A stretch of DNA of 33,358 bases, from NCBI GenBank assembly GCA_900542945.1, contig UQPI01000022.1, positions 1 to 33,358 of the forward strand. Reading direction: 5' to 3'. The position numbers were made by a program, and so were the translations under genes. This DNA is from an uncultured Collinsella sp. (GTDB taxonomy: Bacteria; Actinomycetota; Coriobacteriia; Coriobacteriales; Coriobacteriaceae). Below the pieces are notes generated by a model that saw only the letters and a program-made list of their open reading frames with translations, was not told the DNA's origin and ran no database searches. Position 1 is the first letter of the stretch. Every line of letters begins with the position of its first letter. This document shows positions 15,487-24,016 of the stretch, in pieces.

Positions 15487-16296
15487 CTAACGGGCCTGCT
15501 TAACCTTTGCCGCTGCCTCGACAAACGACTTCCACAGGTTAAAGTCGGTCTCGAGCGTCTTCCACGTATACTCAGGGTGCCATTGCACGCCCAAGCAGAA
15601 TGGCTGGCCTTCGACCTCGATGCACTCGGGAACGCCGTCGGTTGCCTTGGCGACCAAACGCGTGCTCTTACCCAGACGATCGACGCAGCAGTGGTGTGCG
15701 GAGTTGGTTTGGATCAGCCTGTGTCCGCCAACCGCGCGGTCGAGCAGCGAGCTCGGCACGACCTCGACGGGATGCACGGGGTCGTTGAGCACGTGGGTAT
15801 GGCGCCACTGCGTGCGGCCCTCGCGAGCGCCCAGGCTCGGCACGTCCATGCACAGGGTGCCGCCAGTGGCGACGTTGAGCAACTGCGTGCCACGGCAGGT
15901 GGTAAAGAGCGGCTTTTTGGCGCGGAGCACCTCGCCGACCAGCTTAAACTCAAAGCTATCGCGGATCTCGCAGCAGAGGGTGGGGTCGTAGGGTCGATCA
16001 TCGCCCCAGCGTTTGGGGTTGACATCCGGGCCGCCGGGAATAGCGATACCGTCGGCGATATCGACGTAATGGCGGATGACCTCAATGTCCTCGGTGATGG
16101 ACATCTGCAGCGGCAGGCCGCCGGCGGCAAGGATGGCATCGACAAAGACACTTGCGATTTCCTCGTTGGGGGAGAGCGTCTCGCTTAAAAACGGCTTCGC
16201 CTCTTCCCAGCGCGGCGCGACGAGGATGAGCGGGCGGTCGGCGGGATCGACGTCGACATGTGGGGTGTAGGGCGATGAAGTGCGAGTTCCGATCAT
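15487..16296 (-). CDS. Class I glutamine amidotransferase-like hydrolase (peptidase C26, PuuD-like)
   Basis: Likely hydrolyses a gamma-glutamyl bond, as gamma-Glu-GABA hydrolase PuuD does. The 269-residue product has IPGGPDVNPKRWG (87-99), nucleophile C134 in TTCRGTQLLN, and H240/E242 in GVQWHPEY, the complete Cys-His-Glu triad. The start at 16296 (MIGTRTSSPY) is chosen by comparison with the family; the same frame stays open a further 63 codons inside the ATPase gene but reads as shadow. The ribosome site is weak. It is the last gene of the amino acid transporter operon, so it may release glutamate or an amine from an imported gamma-glutamyl compound. Confidence 0.87.
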   Translation of the reverse strand: MIGTRTSSPYTPHVDVDPADRPLILVAPRWEEAKPFLSETLSPNEEIASVFVDAILAAGGLPLQMSITEDIEVIRHYVDIADGIAIPGGPDVNPKRWGDDRPYDPTLCCEIRDSFEFKLVGEVLRAKKPLFTTCRGTQLLNVATGGTLCMDVPSLGAREGRTQWRHTHVLNDPVHPVEVVPSSLLDRAVGGHRLIQTNSAHHCCVDRLGKSTRLVAKATDGVPECIEVEGQPFCLGVQWHPEYTWKTLETDFNLWKSFVEAAAKVKQAR

Positions 16297-16348
16297 AGGT
16301 GTTGCTTTCGAGTTTGGATGGTCATGGCGAGCAGATATGGCAACTGGG

Positions 16349-17113
<765 letters not shown>

Positions 17114-17149
17114 GGTGCTCGGCTCCTTATGACTCGAAATGGTAAATCG

Positions 17150-17983
17150 TTAGCGAATGATGGTCGCGCCGGTCTTGTGCGAAACGTAGACAGCGGCCTT
17201 GTTGATTGCGACGTTGATGAGGATATAGATGACCGCGATCACCAGGTAGACCGACACGAGGGCGTCGTAGTTGGTAATGAGCACGCGGGCGTTTTGCATA
17301 AGGTCGGGGTAGCTCACCACGTAGGCGACGGTGGTGTCTTTGACTACGACTACAAGCTGCGAAATCAACGACGGAATGATAAACCGAATGGCCTGCGGCA
17401 GCACGATTTTAAAGGTGATTTTAGCCTTGGAGAGACCGAGCGCCTGGGCGGCCTCGACCTGGCCGCGCGGCACGGCATTGACGCCGGCGCGGAAGATCTC
17501 GGCCAGCACGCCGGCGGCGGCGAGCGCGACGGGAAGCGTGAGCATCCAAAACGACGGCAGCGCGATCTTGTACTGGGGCAGCACCAAAAAGAAGAAGTAG
17601 ATGAACAGCAGGCTCGGCACGCCACGGAAGAAATCGGTGAGCACGCGGCAGACCAGCTGCAGCGGCTTGATGTCGCTGGTACGGCCGAGCATGAGGGCTA
17701 AGCCCAGTACCAGCGCGATGGCGCCGGCGGTGAGTGCGACTTTAACGGTGCCCTCAAAACCGGCAAGCAGGAATTTCCAGGTGCTGAGGTGCGTAAAGAA
17801 GTACCAGTAATGGACCGAAAGCTGGCCGGTCACGTAAAAGCGCTGCAGTAACAGAGCGATGAGCGCGGCCACGGCAACAAGTGAGATGGCGGTGCCGACG
17901 CGAATCTTGGCGCGCATCTTGGGGCCGGGAGCCTCGTAGAGCGCATCGCGCATGGTAAGTGCAGGGGAGGAATGTTTGCTCAT
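17150..17983 (-). CDS. Amino acid ABC transporter permease (GluD-like)
   Basis: A 277-residue permease of the HisM/GlnP family. A cytoplasmic N-terminus (1-28) precedes a first helix (about 30-47), then the transport domain with four or five helices. The EAA loop reads VEAAQALGLSKAKITFKIVLPQAIRFIIPSLISQ (about 176-209), which docks to the ATPase; the pattern TDFFRGVPSLLFIYF before it is also typical. It overlaps the upstream permease gene by 4 bases, so the two probably form a heterodimer. Confidence 0.88.
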   Translation of the reverse strand: MSKHSSPALTMRDALYEAPGPKMRAKIRVGTAISLVAVAALIALLLQRFYVTGQLSVHYWYFFTHLSTWKFLLAGFEGTVKVALTAGAIALVLGLALMLGRTSDIKPLQLVCRVLTDFFRGVPSLLFIYFFFLVLPQYKIALPSFWMLTLPVALAAAGVLAEIFRAGVNAVPRGQVEAAQALGLSKAKITFKIVLPQAIRFIIPSLISQLVVVVKDTTVAYVVSYPDLMQNARVLITNYDALVSVYLVIAVIYILINVAINKAAVYVSHKTGATIIR

Positions 17984-18639
17984 CGGAGGATCCTCACCTT
18001 CTTATCGATGTAGTTGCCAATGTGGCTCACCACAAAGGCCGTGCCCAGGTAGCCGAGCGCCGAGATAAAGAACGCGGCGACGCCGCCGAGCGAGCGAGTG
18101 TTGATGTAGCTCACTACGCCGGTGAGCTCCTGCGGTTTAAGCGGTACCTGACTGCCGAGCGCGGTGGTGAGCATGACGGCGATAAAGAGGTTGGTCATGG
18201 GCAGCACGCTCGAGCGCAGCGCCTGCGGAATCACGATCTTGGCGAGGATACGGCTGAAGCTCATGCCCAGCGAGCGGGCGGCTTCCACCTGGCCGACACC
18301 GACGGTGTTGATGCCGCTCATAAAGTTCTCGGAGCCAAAGGCAGAACCCAAGAGCACTGTGGCGACGATGACGCAGGTGCGGTAGGGCAGGACGACCTTG
18401 AGCGGCGGCAGCGCATAGACGACGATGATGAGTAGCGCGATGCCGGGGATGTTACGGAAGACCTGGACATACAGGTCGCCAAAGACGCGCAGCGGCTTGA
18501 GCGGCGACACGCGCATCACGGTGACGGCGACGGCCAGCACCATGGCGATGGCAAACGACTCAAGCGTCATGCCCCAGGTTGCGAGCAGCGCGTCGATATA
18601 GTTCTGGCCATAGAGCGACCAGAGCTCGGAGAGACTCAT
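17980..18639 (-). CDS. Amino acid ABC transporter permease (GluC-like)
   Basis: A 219-residue HisM/GlnP-type permease with about five membrane helices. YVQVFRNIPGIALLIIVVYALP (57-78) and the EAA loop VEAARSLGMSFSRILAKIVIPQALRSSVLPMTN (about 137-169) are diagnostic. It is the partner of the overlapping 277-residue permease. It is separated from the binding-protein gene by 138 bp that hold a hairpin likely to trim transcription. Confidence 0.88.
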   Translation of the reverse strand: MSLSELWSLYGQNYIDALLATWGMTLESFAIAMVLAVAVTVMRVSPLKPLRVFGDLYVQVFRNIPGIALLIIVVYALPPLKVVLPYRTCVIVATVLLGSAFGSENFMSGINTVGVGQVEAARSLGMSFSRILAKIVIPQALRSSVLPMTNLFIAVMLTTALGSQVPLKPQELTGVVSYINTRSLGGVAAFFISALGYLGTAFVVSHIGNYIDKKVRILR

Positions 18640-18663
18640 GCGGACCTCCCGCCGATAAGGAAA

Positions 18664-18689
18664 GGGGCTCCCGTGTGTACGGAAGCCCC
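18664..18689 (-). terminator. Intercistronic hairpin after the binding-protein gene
   Basis: GGGGCT-CCG (from 18664) pairs with CGG-AGCCCC (ending 18689). On the minus strand it is followed by TTTCCTT. Partial termination or 3' protection here would let the binding protein be made in excess of the permeases, a usual arrangement in such operons. Confidence 0.65.
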
Positions 18690-18777
18690 GACAACTCAGT
18701 GAAGAAACAGTTTAGCGCAATAAAGCGCACCGTGCGTTTCCGTATGGTTTCGTTGCGGCCGTTACTAGGCGCGTTGC

Positions 18778-19770
18778 CTAGGCGCCGATATCGGGCAGCT
18801 CGGGAACATTGGTGTCACCCGTGCGGTCGCCGATGCAGATCTGCCACAGCTCGGTCCAGGTGCCGTCGTCCTCGATCTTCTTAAGGAAGTCGTTGACAAA
18901 GGCGACGCCGTCGGAATCGAGCGGCAGGCCGATGCCATAGGGCTCCTTGCTGCCGAAGGGCTTGCCGGCGATCTTATACTTACCGGGCTCGCGGACTAGG
19001 GCGCTCTGCTGCATGTTGTTGTCGATGACGTAGGCGTCAACGCGACCCTGCTGGAGTGCCTGGCGGGCCTCCTCGTCGGTCTTGAACTCCTGCTGGCTGG
19101 CCTTGGGAGCGAGCTCCTCCAGGATGGCAGGGCCGTTGGACCCGGACTGGACGGCGACGTTCTTGTCGGCCAGGTCGTCGACGCTCTTGATGTCGTCGTT
19201 GTCGGCGAGCACCAGGATGGCCTGCTGCGTGTAGTAATAGGGACCGGCAAAGGAGACGAGCTTCTTGCGATCGTCAGTGATGGTGTAGGTGGCAAAGACG
19301 GCGTCGACCTGGCCGTTCTGCAGGACGGACTCGCGCGTGTCCGAGGTCACCTGGGTGATCTCGACCTTGTTCTCGCCCAGAATGTAGTTGGACAGGAGCT
19401 GTGCGATGCCGGCGTCGAAGCCGCGGGTCTGACCGTCCTTCTCGTTGAGGAGGGAGAAGAGCGTGGAGGTCTGAACGCCACCGATCTTAAAGACGCCGGC
19501 GTCCTTGACGGCCGTGGCCCAGGTGCTGGCGGCGATGGCATCGTCATCGGCCTTGGGGCCGTTGTCGACGAGCTTGTCGAATGCCTTAGCGTCGAGCGTG
19601 GTGGAAGCCTCGGTATCCTCGGAGCTCTTGGAGGAGGCGGCGGAGCCCTTGTCGGCCTCGGCGCTGGTGTCAGAGCAGCCGGCAAGACCAAGGCCGGCGA
19701 CGGTTGCGAAGCTGGCGGCAACGAAGCCGCGGCGGTCGAGAACGACCTGCTGGGAGAGGTTCTTGCTCAT
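18778..19770 (-). CDS. Amino acid ABC transporter substrate-binding lipoprotein
   Basis: The extracytoplasmic receptor of the transporter, 330 residues. A twin-arginine motif DRRGFVA (12-18) precedes a hydrophobic stretch and the lipobox GLAGC with C32, so it is probably exported (perhaps by Tat) and lipidated. A Ser/Ala/Glu-rich linker (33-60) follows, then the periplasmic-binding fold with TRGFDAGIAQLLSNYILG, VDAVFATYTITDDRKKLVSFAGPYYYTQQAILVL and GIGLPLDSDGVAFVNDFLKKIEDDGTW, features of the glutamate/glutamine-type family. AGGTG lies upstream of the ATG. It is the first gene of the operon. Confidence 0.92.
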   Translation of the reverse strand: MSKNLSQQVVLDRRGFVAASFATVAGLGLAGCSDTSAEADKGSAASSKSSEDTEASTTLDAKAFDKLVDNGPKADDDAIAASTWATAVKDAGVFKIGGVQTSTLFSLLNEKDGQTRGFDAGIAQLLSNYILGENKVEITQVTSDTRESVLQNGQVDAVFATYTITDDRKKLVSFAGPYYYTQQAILVLADNDDIKSVDDLADKNVAVQSGSNGPAILEELAPKASQQEFKTDEEARQALQQGRVDAYVIDNNMQQSALVREPGKYKIAGKPFGSKEPYGIGLPLDSDGVAFVNDFLKKIEDDGTWTELWQICIGDRTGDTNVPELPDIGA

Positions 19771-19813
19771 GGTAGAACACCTTTCTCAATAAAATCCCTA
19801 GCGGTTGAGTAGA

Positions 19814-19843
19814 GTTATACCCTATCCCGCTCAGATGGGTCAA
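19814..19843 (-). promoter_or_regulatory. Promoter of the amino acid transporter operon
   Basis: On the minus strand, TTGACC (19843-19838), 18 bases, TATAAC (19819-19814), about 44 bp before the binding-protein ATG. Good match to a sigma-70-type promoter. Confidence 0.65.
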
Positions 19844-19846
19844 CAC

Positions 19847-19862
19847 GAAATAACTCAGAAAC
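19847..19862 (-). promoter_or_regulatory. Possible GlnR-type box upstream of the transporter promoter
   Basis: Reading toward the gene: GTTTC-n6-ATTTC (19862-19847), three bases upstream of the -35. The spacing (11-bp repeat) and orientation equal those of the boxes upstream of the ammonium transporter gene. Two half-sites only, so a chance match is possible. Confidence 0.35.
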
Positions 19863-19886
19863 ATACTTACCTTATGGGTAATTCTT

Positions 19887-19915
19887 CCTACCAAAAAGGG
19901 ACAGGCACCTTTGTG
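19887..19915. repeat. GGGACAG-type dispersed repeat, divergent copy
   Basis: CCTACCAAAAAGGGACAGG (19887-19905) is identical to 6286-6304. The following CACCTTTGTGGT pairs imperfectly with the start, giving a weak hairpin. Confidence 0.6.
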
Positions 19916-19953
19916 GTGGTTCTGGCCGATGCAGCGGCATGCCTTGCTGTTAT

Positions 19954-20173
19954 GTCTCGATCTGTAACATCTGCAGCCATTTTTGCCGAGTAACTGTTAC
20001 AGATTGAGATTTTCTCTTCAGGGGAATTCGAATGTCTCGATCTGTAACAGGTAGACGGCCAAAAGGTCTCTATCTGTTACAGATCGAGACAAAGGTTTGG
20101 GACTAAGACGTCTTATCTAGATCTGTAACAGTTAGACGGGAATTCGGGCCCTAGATGTTACAGATTGAGATAA
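19954..20173. repeat. Array of six alternating inverted repeats, about 40-bp period
   Basis: Six copies of a 16-18 bp unit (core TCTCGATCTGTAACA) alternate in orientation, beginning at 19954 (+), 19995 (-), 20034 (+), 20075 (-), 20115 (+) and 20156 (-). The steps are 41, 39, 41, 40 and 41 bases, and the 21-25 base spacers are mostly unrelated. Each adjacent +/- pair forms a long hairpin; the central pair (20033-20050 with 20074-20091) is a perfect 18-bp match, the outer two carry two changes each. No ORF lies here. The single hairpins at 7336 and 11,745 share the arm-spacer-arm plan but not the sequence. Confidence 0.88.
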
Positions 20174-20193
20174 TCGCGCCGCGAAAATAAAAA

Positions 20194-20222
20194 CCTCCGC
20201 AGGGATGCTTCCCTTGCGGAGG
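20194..20222 (-). terminator. Intrinsic terminator of dxs
   Basis: CCTCCGCA-GG (from 20194) pairs with CC-TTGCGGAGG (ending 20222), flanked by AAAA and TTTT, so it can work in both directions. It ends 5 bp before the dxs stop codon. Confidence 0.88.
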
Positions 20223-20227
20223 TTTTC

Positions 20228-22009
20228 TTACTCGTTGAGTAGCCTTACGGCTTCGGCGGCCATGTTTTCGGCCGTCATGCCGTTCTGAGCGAGCAGCTCG
20301 TTGGGGTCGTAGCGGTCGGGGAAGCCCTTGGCGATGCCGAAGGTGCGCGTGCGCAACGGCGTGCATGCCAGATAACATGCCACGCGCTCGCCCCAGCCGC
20401 CGTCCAAGATACCGTCCTCGAGGGTGACGACAACGCGATGCTCGACGGCAAGGCTGTCGAGGAACTCGCGGTCGAGCTCGGTTGCAAAGCGCGGGTTGAC
20501 GAGCGTGGCCTCGATGCCGTACTCGGCAGTCAGACGGTTTGCCACGCACTCGCCCAGCTCAAAGAAATCGCCGAGCGCGAGCACGGCAACGTCGCGGCCC
20601 TGGCGCACGACGTTGTAGCGCGCGACGCCGTAATCGTCGCCCTCGGCAGGCGCCAAGTCGGGGCGGCTTACCAGGCCAATGCCCGGCACACGGATCGCTA
20701 CGGGATGCTCGCGGTGGTCGAGCGACCAGCTCAGCATGGATAGGTATTCCTCCATGCAGGAAGGCGCCAGGTAACGCATATTGGGGAGAGCGCCCAGCAT
20801 AGAAATATCAAAGAACGAAAGATGCGTCTCGGATGTGGTGCCAAAGATCGACGCGCCAAACACCAAGATGGTTGCGGGGACATCGTTGAGGCACAGGTCG
20901 TGCCACAGCTCGTCGTAGGCGCGCTGCAAAAACGTACCGTACACGCCAAAGACCGGCTTAGCGCCCGAGCGCGCAAGCGCGGTGGCAAAGGTCACGGCGT
21001 GCTCCTCGGCAATGCCCACGTCGACAAACTGCTTGCCTGCCGCGGCGCGAAGCTCGGGTGTAAAGCCCATGATGTAGGGCGTGGCGGCCGTGATGCCCAC
21101 GACTTGCGGATCGCGCTCGATGGCGGCGCTGAGCGCCTCGCCCGTAATGTCGGCATAGGTGCGCGGCGCAGGCTCGCTCGGATGGCCCGGGCAGAGCTTG
21201 CGCCCAGTCGCCATGTCAAACGGACCCACGTGATGCCAGCGCTCGGGGTCACTCTGGGCTGGCTCAAAGCCCTTGCCCTTGGCGGTGGAGACGTGCAGCA
21301 CGATGGGATGATCGATATTGCGTAGTTCCTGCAGCGCGTCGACTAGGGCCAACACGTCGTTACCGGCGTCCAGATAGCGGTAGTCGAGCCCCATCGCGCG
21401 GAAAACATTGCGCTCACAGGTGCCGTTGCTGGCGCGCAGCTCGGCCAGATTGCGATACAGGCCGCCACGGTTCTCGGCAATGGACTGGTCGTTATCGTTG
21501 ACGATGATGATCAGGTTGCTGTCGAGCTCGGCGGCATTGTTAAAGCCCTCAAACGCCAGACCGCCCGAAAGCGAACCGTCGCCAATGATGGTAATGACGT
21601 TGTAGCTGTCGCCCGCCAGATCGCGGGCGTGTGCTAAGCCGCAGCCCAGGCTCACCGATGTAGAGGTGTGGCCCATGGCGAACAGGTCGTGTTCGGACTC
21701 GTCGGGATTGGCAAAGCCAGAGGCCTCGCCGTAGCGTGCCGGGTCGATATAAGTGTACGCGCGCCCAGTCAGCGCCTTGTGGGCATAGGTCTGGTGCGAC
21801 ACGTCAAAGACAATTTTGTCGGTGGGGGAGTTAAACACGCGATGGAGCGCAACCGTAAGCTCAACGACGCCCAGGTTGGGGGCAACGTGCCCGCCGACGG
21901 CGGCGGAGCTTTCGAGGATGGCGTGGCGGATCTCGCCGCAGAGCAGCGGAAGCTCGGCGCGATCGAGAGCCTTGACGTCCTCGGGCGTTGTCGTTTGCGT
22001 AAGCAGCAT
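20228..22009 (-). CDS. dxs: 1-deoxy-D-xylulose-5-phosphate synthase
   Basis: Condenses pyruvate and glyceraldehyde 3-phosphate to DXP, the first step of the non-mevalonate isoprenoid pathway (also feeding thiamine and pyridoxal synthesis). The 593-residue thiamine-diphosphate enzyme shows GGHVAPNLGVVELTVALH (39-56), the cofactor motif GDGSLSGGLAFEGFNNA ending in NDND, the pyrimidine-binding FVDVGIAEEHAVTFATALA with the catalytic Glu, and the C-terminal transketolase domain from about residue 460. It is about 25 residues shorter than the E. coli enzyme, chiefly between the first two domains. The leader holds an imperfect GC-rich hairpin at 22031-22065. Confidence 0.94.
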   Translation of the reverse strand: MLLTQTTTPEDVKALDRAELPLLCGEIRHAILESSAAVGGHVAPNLGVVELTVALHRVFNSPTDKIVFDVSHQTYAHKALTGRAYTYIDPARYGEASGFANPDESEHDLFAMGHTSTSVSLGCGLAHARDLAGDSYNVITIIGDGSLSGGLAFEGFNNAAELDSNLIIIVNDNDQSIAENRGGLYRNLAELRASNGTCERNVFRAMGLDYRYLDAGNDVLALVDALQELRNIDHPIVLHVSTAKGKGFEPAQSDPERWHHVGPFDMATGRKLCPGHPSEPAPRTYADITGEALSAAIERDPQVVGITAATPYIMGFTPELRAAAGKQFVDVGIAEEHAVTFATALARSGAKPVFGVYGTFLQRAYDELWHDLCLNDVPATILVFGASIFGTTSETHLSFFDISMLGALPNMRYLAPSCMEEYLSMLSWSLDHREHPVAIRVPGIGLVSRPDLAPAEGDDYGVARYNVVRQGRDVAVLALGDFFELGECVANRLTAEYGIEATLVNPRFATELDREFLDSLAVEHRVVVTLEDGILDGGWGERVACYLACTPLRTRTFGIAKGFPDRYDPNELLAQNGMTAENMAAEAVRLLNE

Positions 22010-22133
22010 CGTTGTGGGTTACTCCATGCGAATCGTGCGCCGGCACTCCCTCGGCCGGCACAATTGCACAAGACAGTCTCGCACATTTTGGCGTTTGATA
22101 TGTGACGGCGGCGCGGTAATTCGCCAACTGGTG

Positions 22134-22151
22134 GGGCAAAACGTTTTGTCC
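22134..22151. promoter_or_regulatory. 18-bp near-perfect palindrome in a divergent intergenic region
   Basis: GGGCAAAAC-GTTTTGTCC, centred on the divergent region between dxs and the HD gene, has one non-complementary pair. Size and position suit a dimeric repressor site. Confidence 0.4.
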
Positions 22152-22237
22152 GATGCCATACTGGTAAATTCGATGATGATTTTATTCATTGCGTGCAGGC
22201 TGCGGCTTGCCGCCGAGCGCCGCCGGAAGGAGGCCGC

Positions 22238-22795
22238 ATGTCCGATACCATTCGTGCCGAGAAAATCGCGCGCGAGGTCGACGATGCCGCCCGTCAGCTT
22301 GCCCAGGCGGGCCGCTTGGACCTGACGCACGAGTTTATCCAGCATGGCGACGTGACGGTCTATGCGCATGTGACCTCGGTGGCGCAGGCAAGTCTGTCCT
22401 TTGCCGAGCGCTTGGGCCGTGCTGGCATTTCGGTCGACCGCGCCTCGCTGCTGCGCGGGGCCCTGCTGCACGATTACTTTCTCTATGACTGGCACGATCC
22501 CGACCCAAGCCATCGGCTGCATGGCTTTCGTCACCCGTTTTTTGCCCTGGCGCGTGCGGAGGAAGATTTTGAGCTGACGTCGCGCGAGCGGAATATCATC
22601 GCGCGCCATATGTTTCCGCTGGTACCGGTGCCGCCGACGTGTCGTGAGGCATGGATTGTGTGTCTGGCAGATAAATGGTGCGCGCTGCGCGAGACGGTTG
22701 CCGGTCGTCTGCGGCGCAAAGGCGGCGCGAACGATTTGAACGAGGGCCCGAGTGACGGCTCGAGCAAAGAATCGAACGAAAAGAGGAGTGAGTAG
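22238..22795 (+). CDS. HD domain protein
   Basis: A 185-residue metal-dependent phosphohydrolase-type HD protein of unknown substrate. H44 (in YAHVTSV), H78/D79 (in GALLHDYFLYDWHD) and a later RHMFPL supply the HD metal site. The C-terminal 30 residues (GGANDLNEGPSDGSSKESNEKRSE) are hydrophilic and probably disordered. The start at 22238 is set by GGAAGGAGG upstream. Its stop is 3 bases before the next gene, so both are cotranscribed and probably translationally coupled. Confidence 0.85.
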   Translation: MSDTIRAEKIAREVDDAARQLAQAGRLDLTHEFIQHGDVTVYAHVTSVAQASLSFAERLGRAGISVDRASLLRGALLHDYFLYDWHDPDPSHRLHGFRHPFFALARAEEDFELTSRERNIIARHMFPLVPVPPTCREAWIVCLADKWCALRETVAGRLRRKGGANDLNEGPSDGSSKESNEKRSE

Positions 22796-22798
22796 ACG

Positions 22799-23818
22799 GT
22801 GGGAACCGCGATCGACATGGCATTTGACGGCGCGACGCTTGCCGCCTGTCCGCTCTCGGCGCTGGTACTCTCGTTTGCCTTCTACGGTTTTTGCGGCTGG
22901 GTGTGGGAGTCGACAGTCTGCGCCATGCTCAACCACGGACGATTTGCCAACAGTGGCTTTTTGCTGGGGCCGTGCTGCCCCATCTATGGTGCGGGCGGCA
23001 TAGCCTGCTGGCTTTTGCTGCGCGGGATTCCGGATGCCTCGAGCCAGTTTGTCGCCGCGGCGCTTGTATGCAGCGTGATCGAATATAGCGTGGGCGTGCT
23101 GTTGGAAAAAACGACGGGTGCCCGGTTTTGGGATTACTCGCATCTGCCGTTTAACCTGCACGGACGCATCTGCCTGTACTGGGTCTGCGCGTTTGGCTTG
23201 GGTGCGTTGTGTATTTGCCGTTTAGTGGAGCCGGCATTGCTGGGGCTGCTTGGCCATCTGCCGGTGCTTATCGTGCGCTTGGCCGCCTTTATCGTTGCGG
23301 TCGCGATGATGGTCGACGCGGCGTGCTCGTTGGCGAGCTGGCGGCGTCTGTCCGATCAGCTGGAGCGTGTGCGTGCCGACCTTGCCGACCGCATCAATGA
23401 GTCGCTTGCCGATGCCTCCGACTCTATGCTCGAACGTATTCCCGATTCGGCGATCGACTCGGTGGCGCAGACGCATATCCGCGGTCGCGCCGTTAACGCT
23501 TGGCTGGCCGAGCTGGGCGACGCGGCGCTCGATGCCCTGCGCGAGAAGGCTTCGATGCCGACGTTTATTTCGGATGGTGCTCGCGGCCTGGCGCTCGCTG
23601 CCCGTCGCGTGGCCGATGCCGCGCCGAGCATGCCGCGTCCGTCGCTCGGTCGTCGCCTTGCCGGCAAGCGCATGAGCCGCCCGGTGCCGAGCGTGTCACT
23701 CAGCCGCCGCGACCTACGCTTCTTTAACGCCTTCCCGCGTCTGCGCATCAATCGTTACGAGGGCGTCATCCGAGCTACCGACCTCCGCGACCGAGCCCGC
23801 GAGCTGTTCCGGCGCTAG
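22799..23818 (+). CDS. CmpB-type membrane protein (PF06541-like) with long C-terminal domain
   Basis: Named 'putative ABC-transporter type IV' in family databases, but no transport function is proven. The first 190 residues carry about five membrane helices and the family motifs FAFYGFCGWVWE, NSGFLLGPCCPIYG, EYSVGVLLEKTTGARFWDYS and LPFNLHGRICLYW. The remaining 150 residues are charged, probably cytoplasmic, with helical content and basic residues. A GTG start at 22799 is used, AGGAG lying 10 bases upstream; an ATG at 22817 is an alternative. It is coupled to the HD protein gene. Confidence 0.82.
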   Translation: MGTAIDMAFDGATLAACPLSALVLSFAFYGFCGWVWESTVCAMLNHGRFANSGFLLGPCCPIYGAGGIACWLLLRGIPDASSQFVAAALVCSVIEYSVGVLLEKTTGARFWDYSHLPFNLHGRICLYWVCAFGLGALCICRLVEPALLGLLGHLPVLIVRLAAFIVAVAMMVDAACSLASWRRLSDQLERVRADLADRINESLADASDSMLERIPDSAIDSVAQTHIRGRAVNAWLAELGDAALDALREKASMPTFISDGARGLALAARRVADAAPSMPRPSLGRRLAGKRMSRPVPSVSLSRRDLRFFNAFPRLRINRYEGVIRATDLRDRARELFRR

Positions 23819-23854
23819 CCAAAGCGGAGCCAAGCGCGCCCTTCTCGTTCGCAC

Positions 23855-23892
23855 GTTTCCCGTTCGTTTCGCGCCCGTTGCCGTGCCGTTTC
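23855..23892 (+). promoter_or_regulatory. Four GTTTC-type boxes at exact 11-bp spacing upstream of the ammonium transporter gene
   Basis: GTTTC (23855), GTTTC (23866), GTTGC (23877) and GTTTC (23888) are each separated by six bases; a further GTTTC is at 23908. The complement, GAAAC-n6 repeats, is the layout of actinobacterial GlnR boxes (gTnAC-n6-GaAAc), which are known to control amtB-glnK in Streptomyces. The site is 125-162 bp before the ATG. No GlnR gene is in the window. Confidence 0.5.
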
Positions 23893-24016
23893 CAAGATTG
23901 CGGCACCGTTTCCATTCGACAACGCAGCGTTTAACAACGCCGTATCTGGTCTACACCAGTTGGCCCTCGGCCGCATCATGAGCGCCGACAACGTTCATGC
24001 GACCAAGGGGGAGCGA

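Noticed and set aside
19954..20173. CRISPR array
   Set aside because: Repeats alternate in orientation, are only 16-18 bp, spacers are 21-25 bases and partly alike, and no cas gene is in the window. It is recorded as an inverted-repeat array instead.
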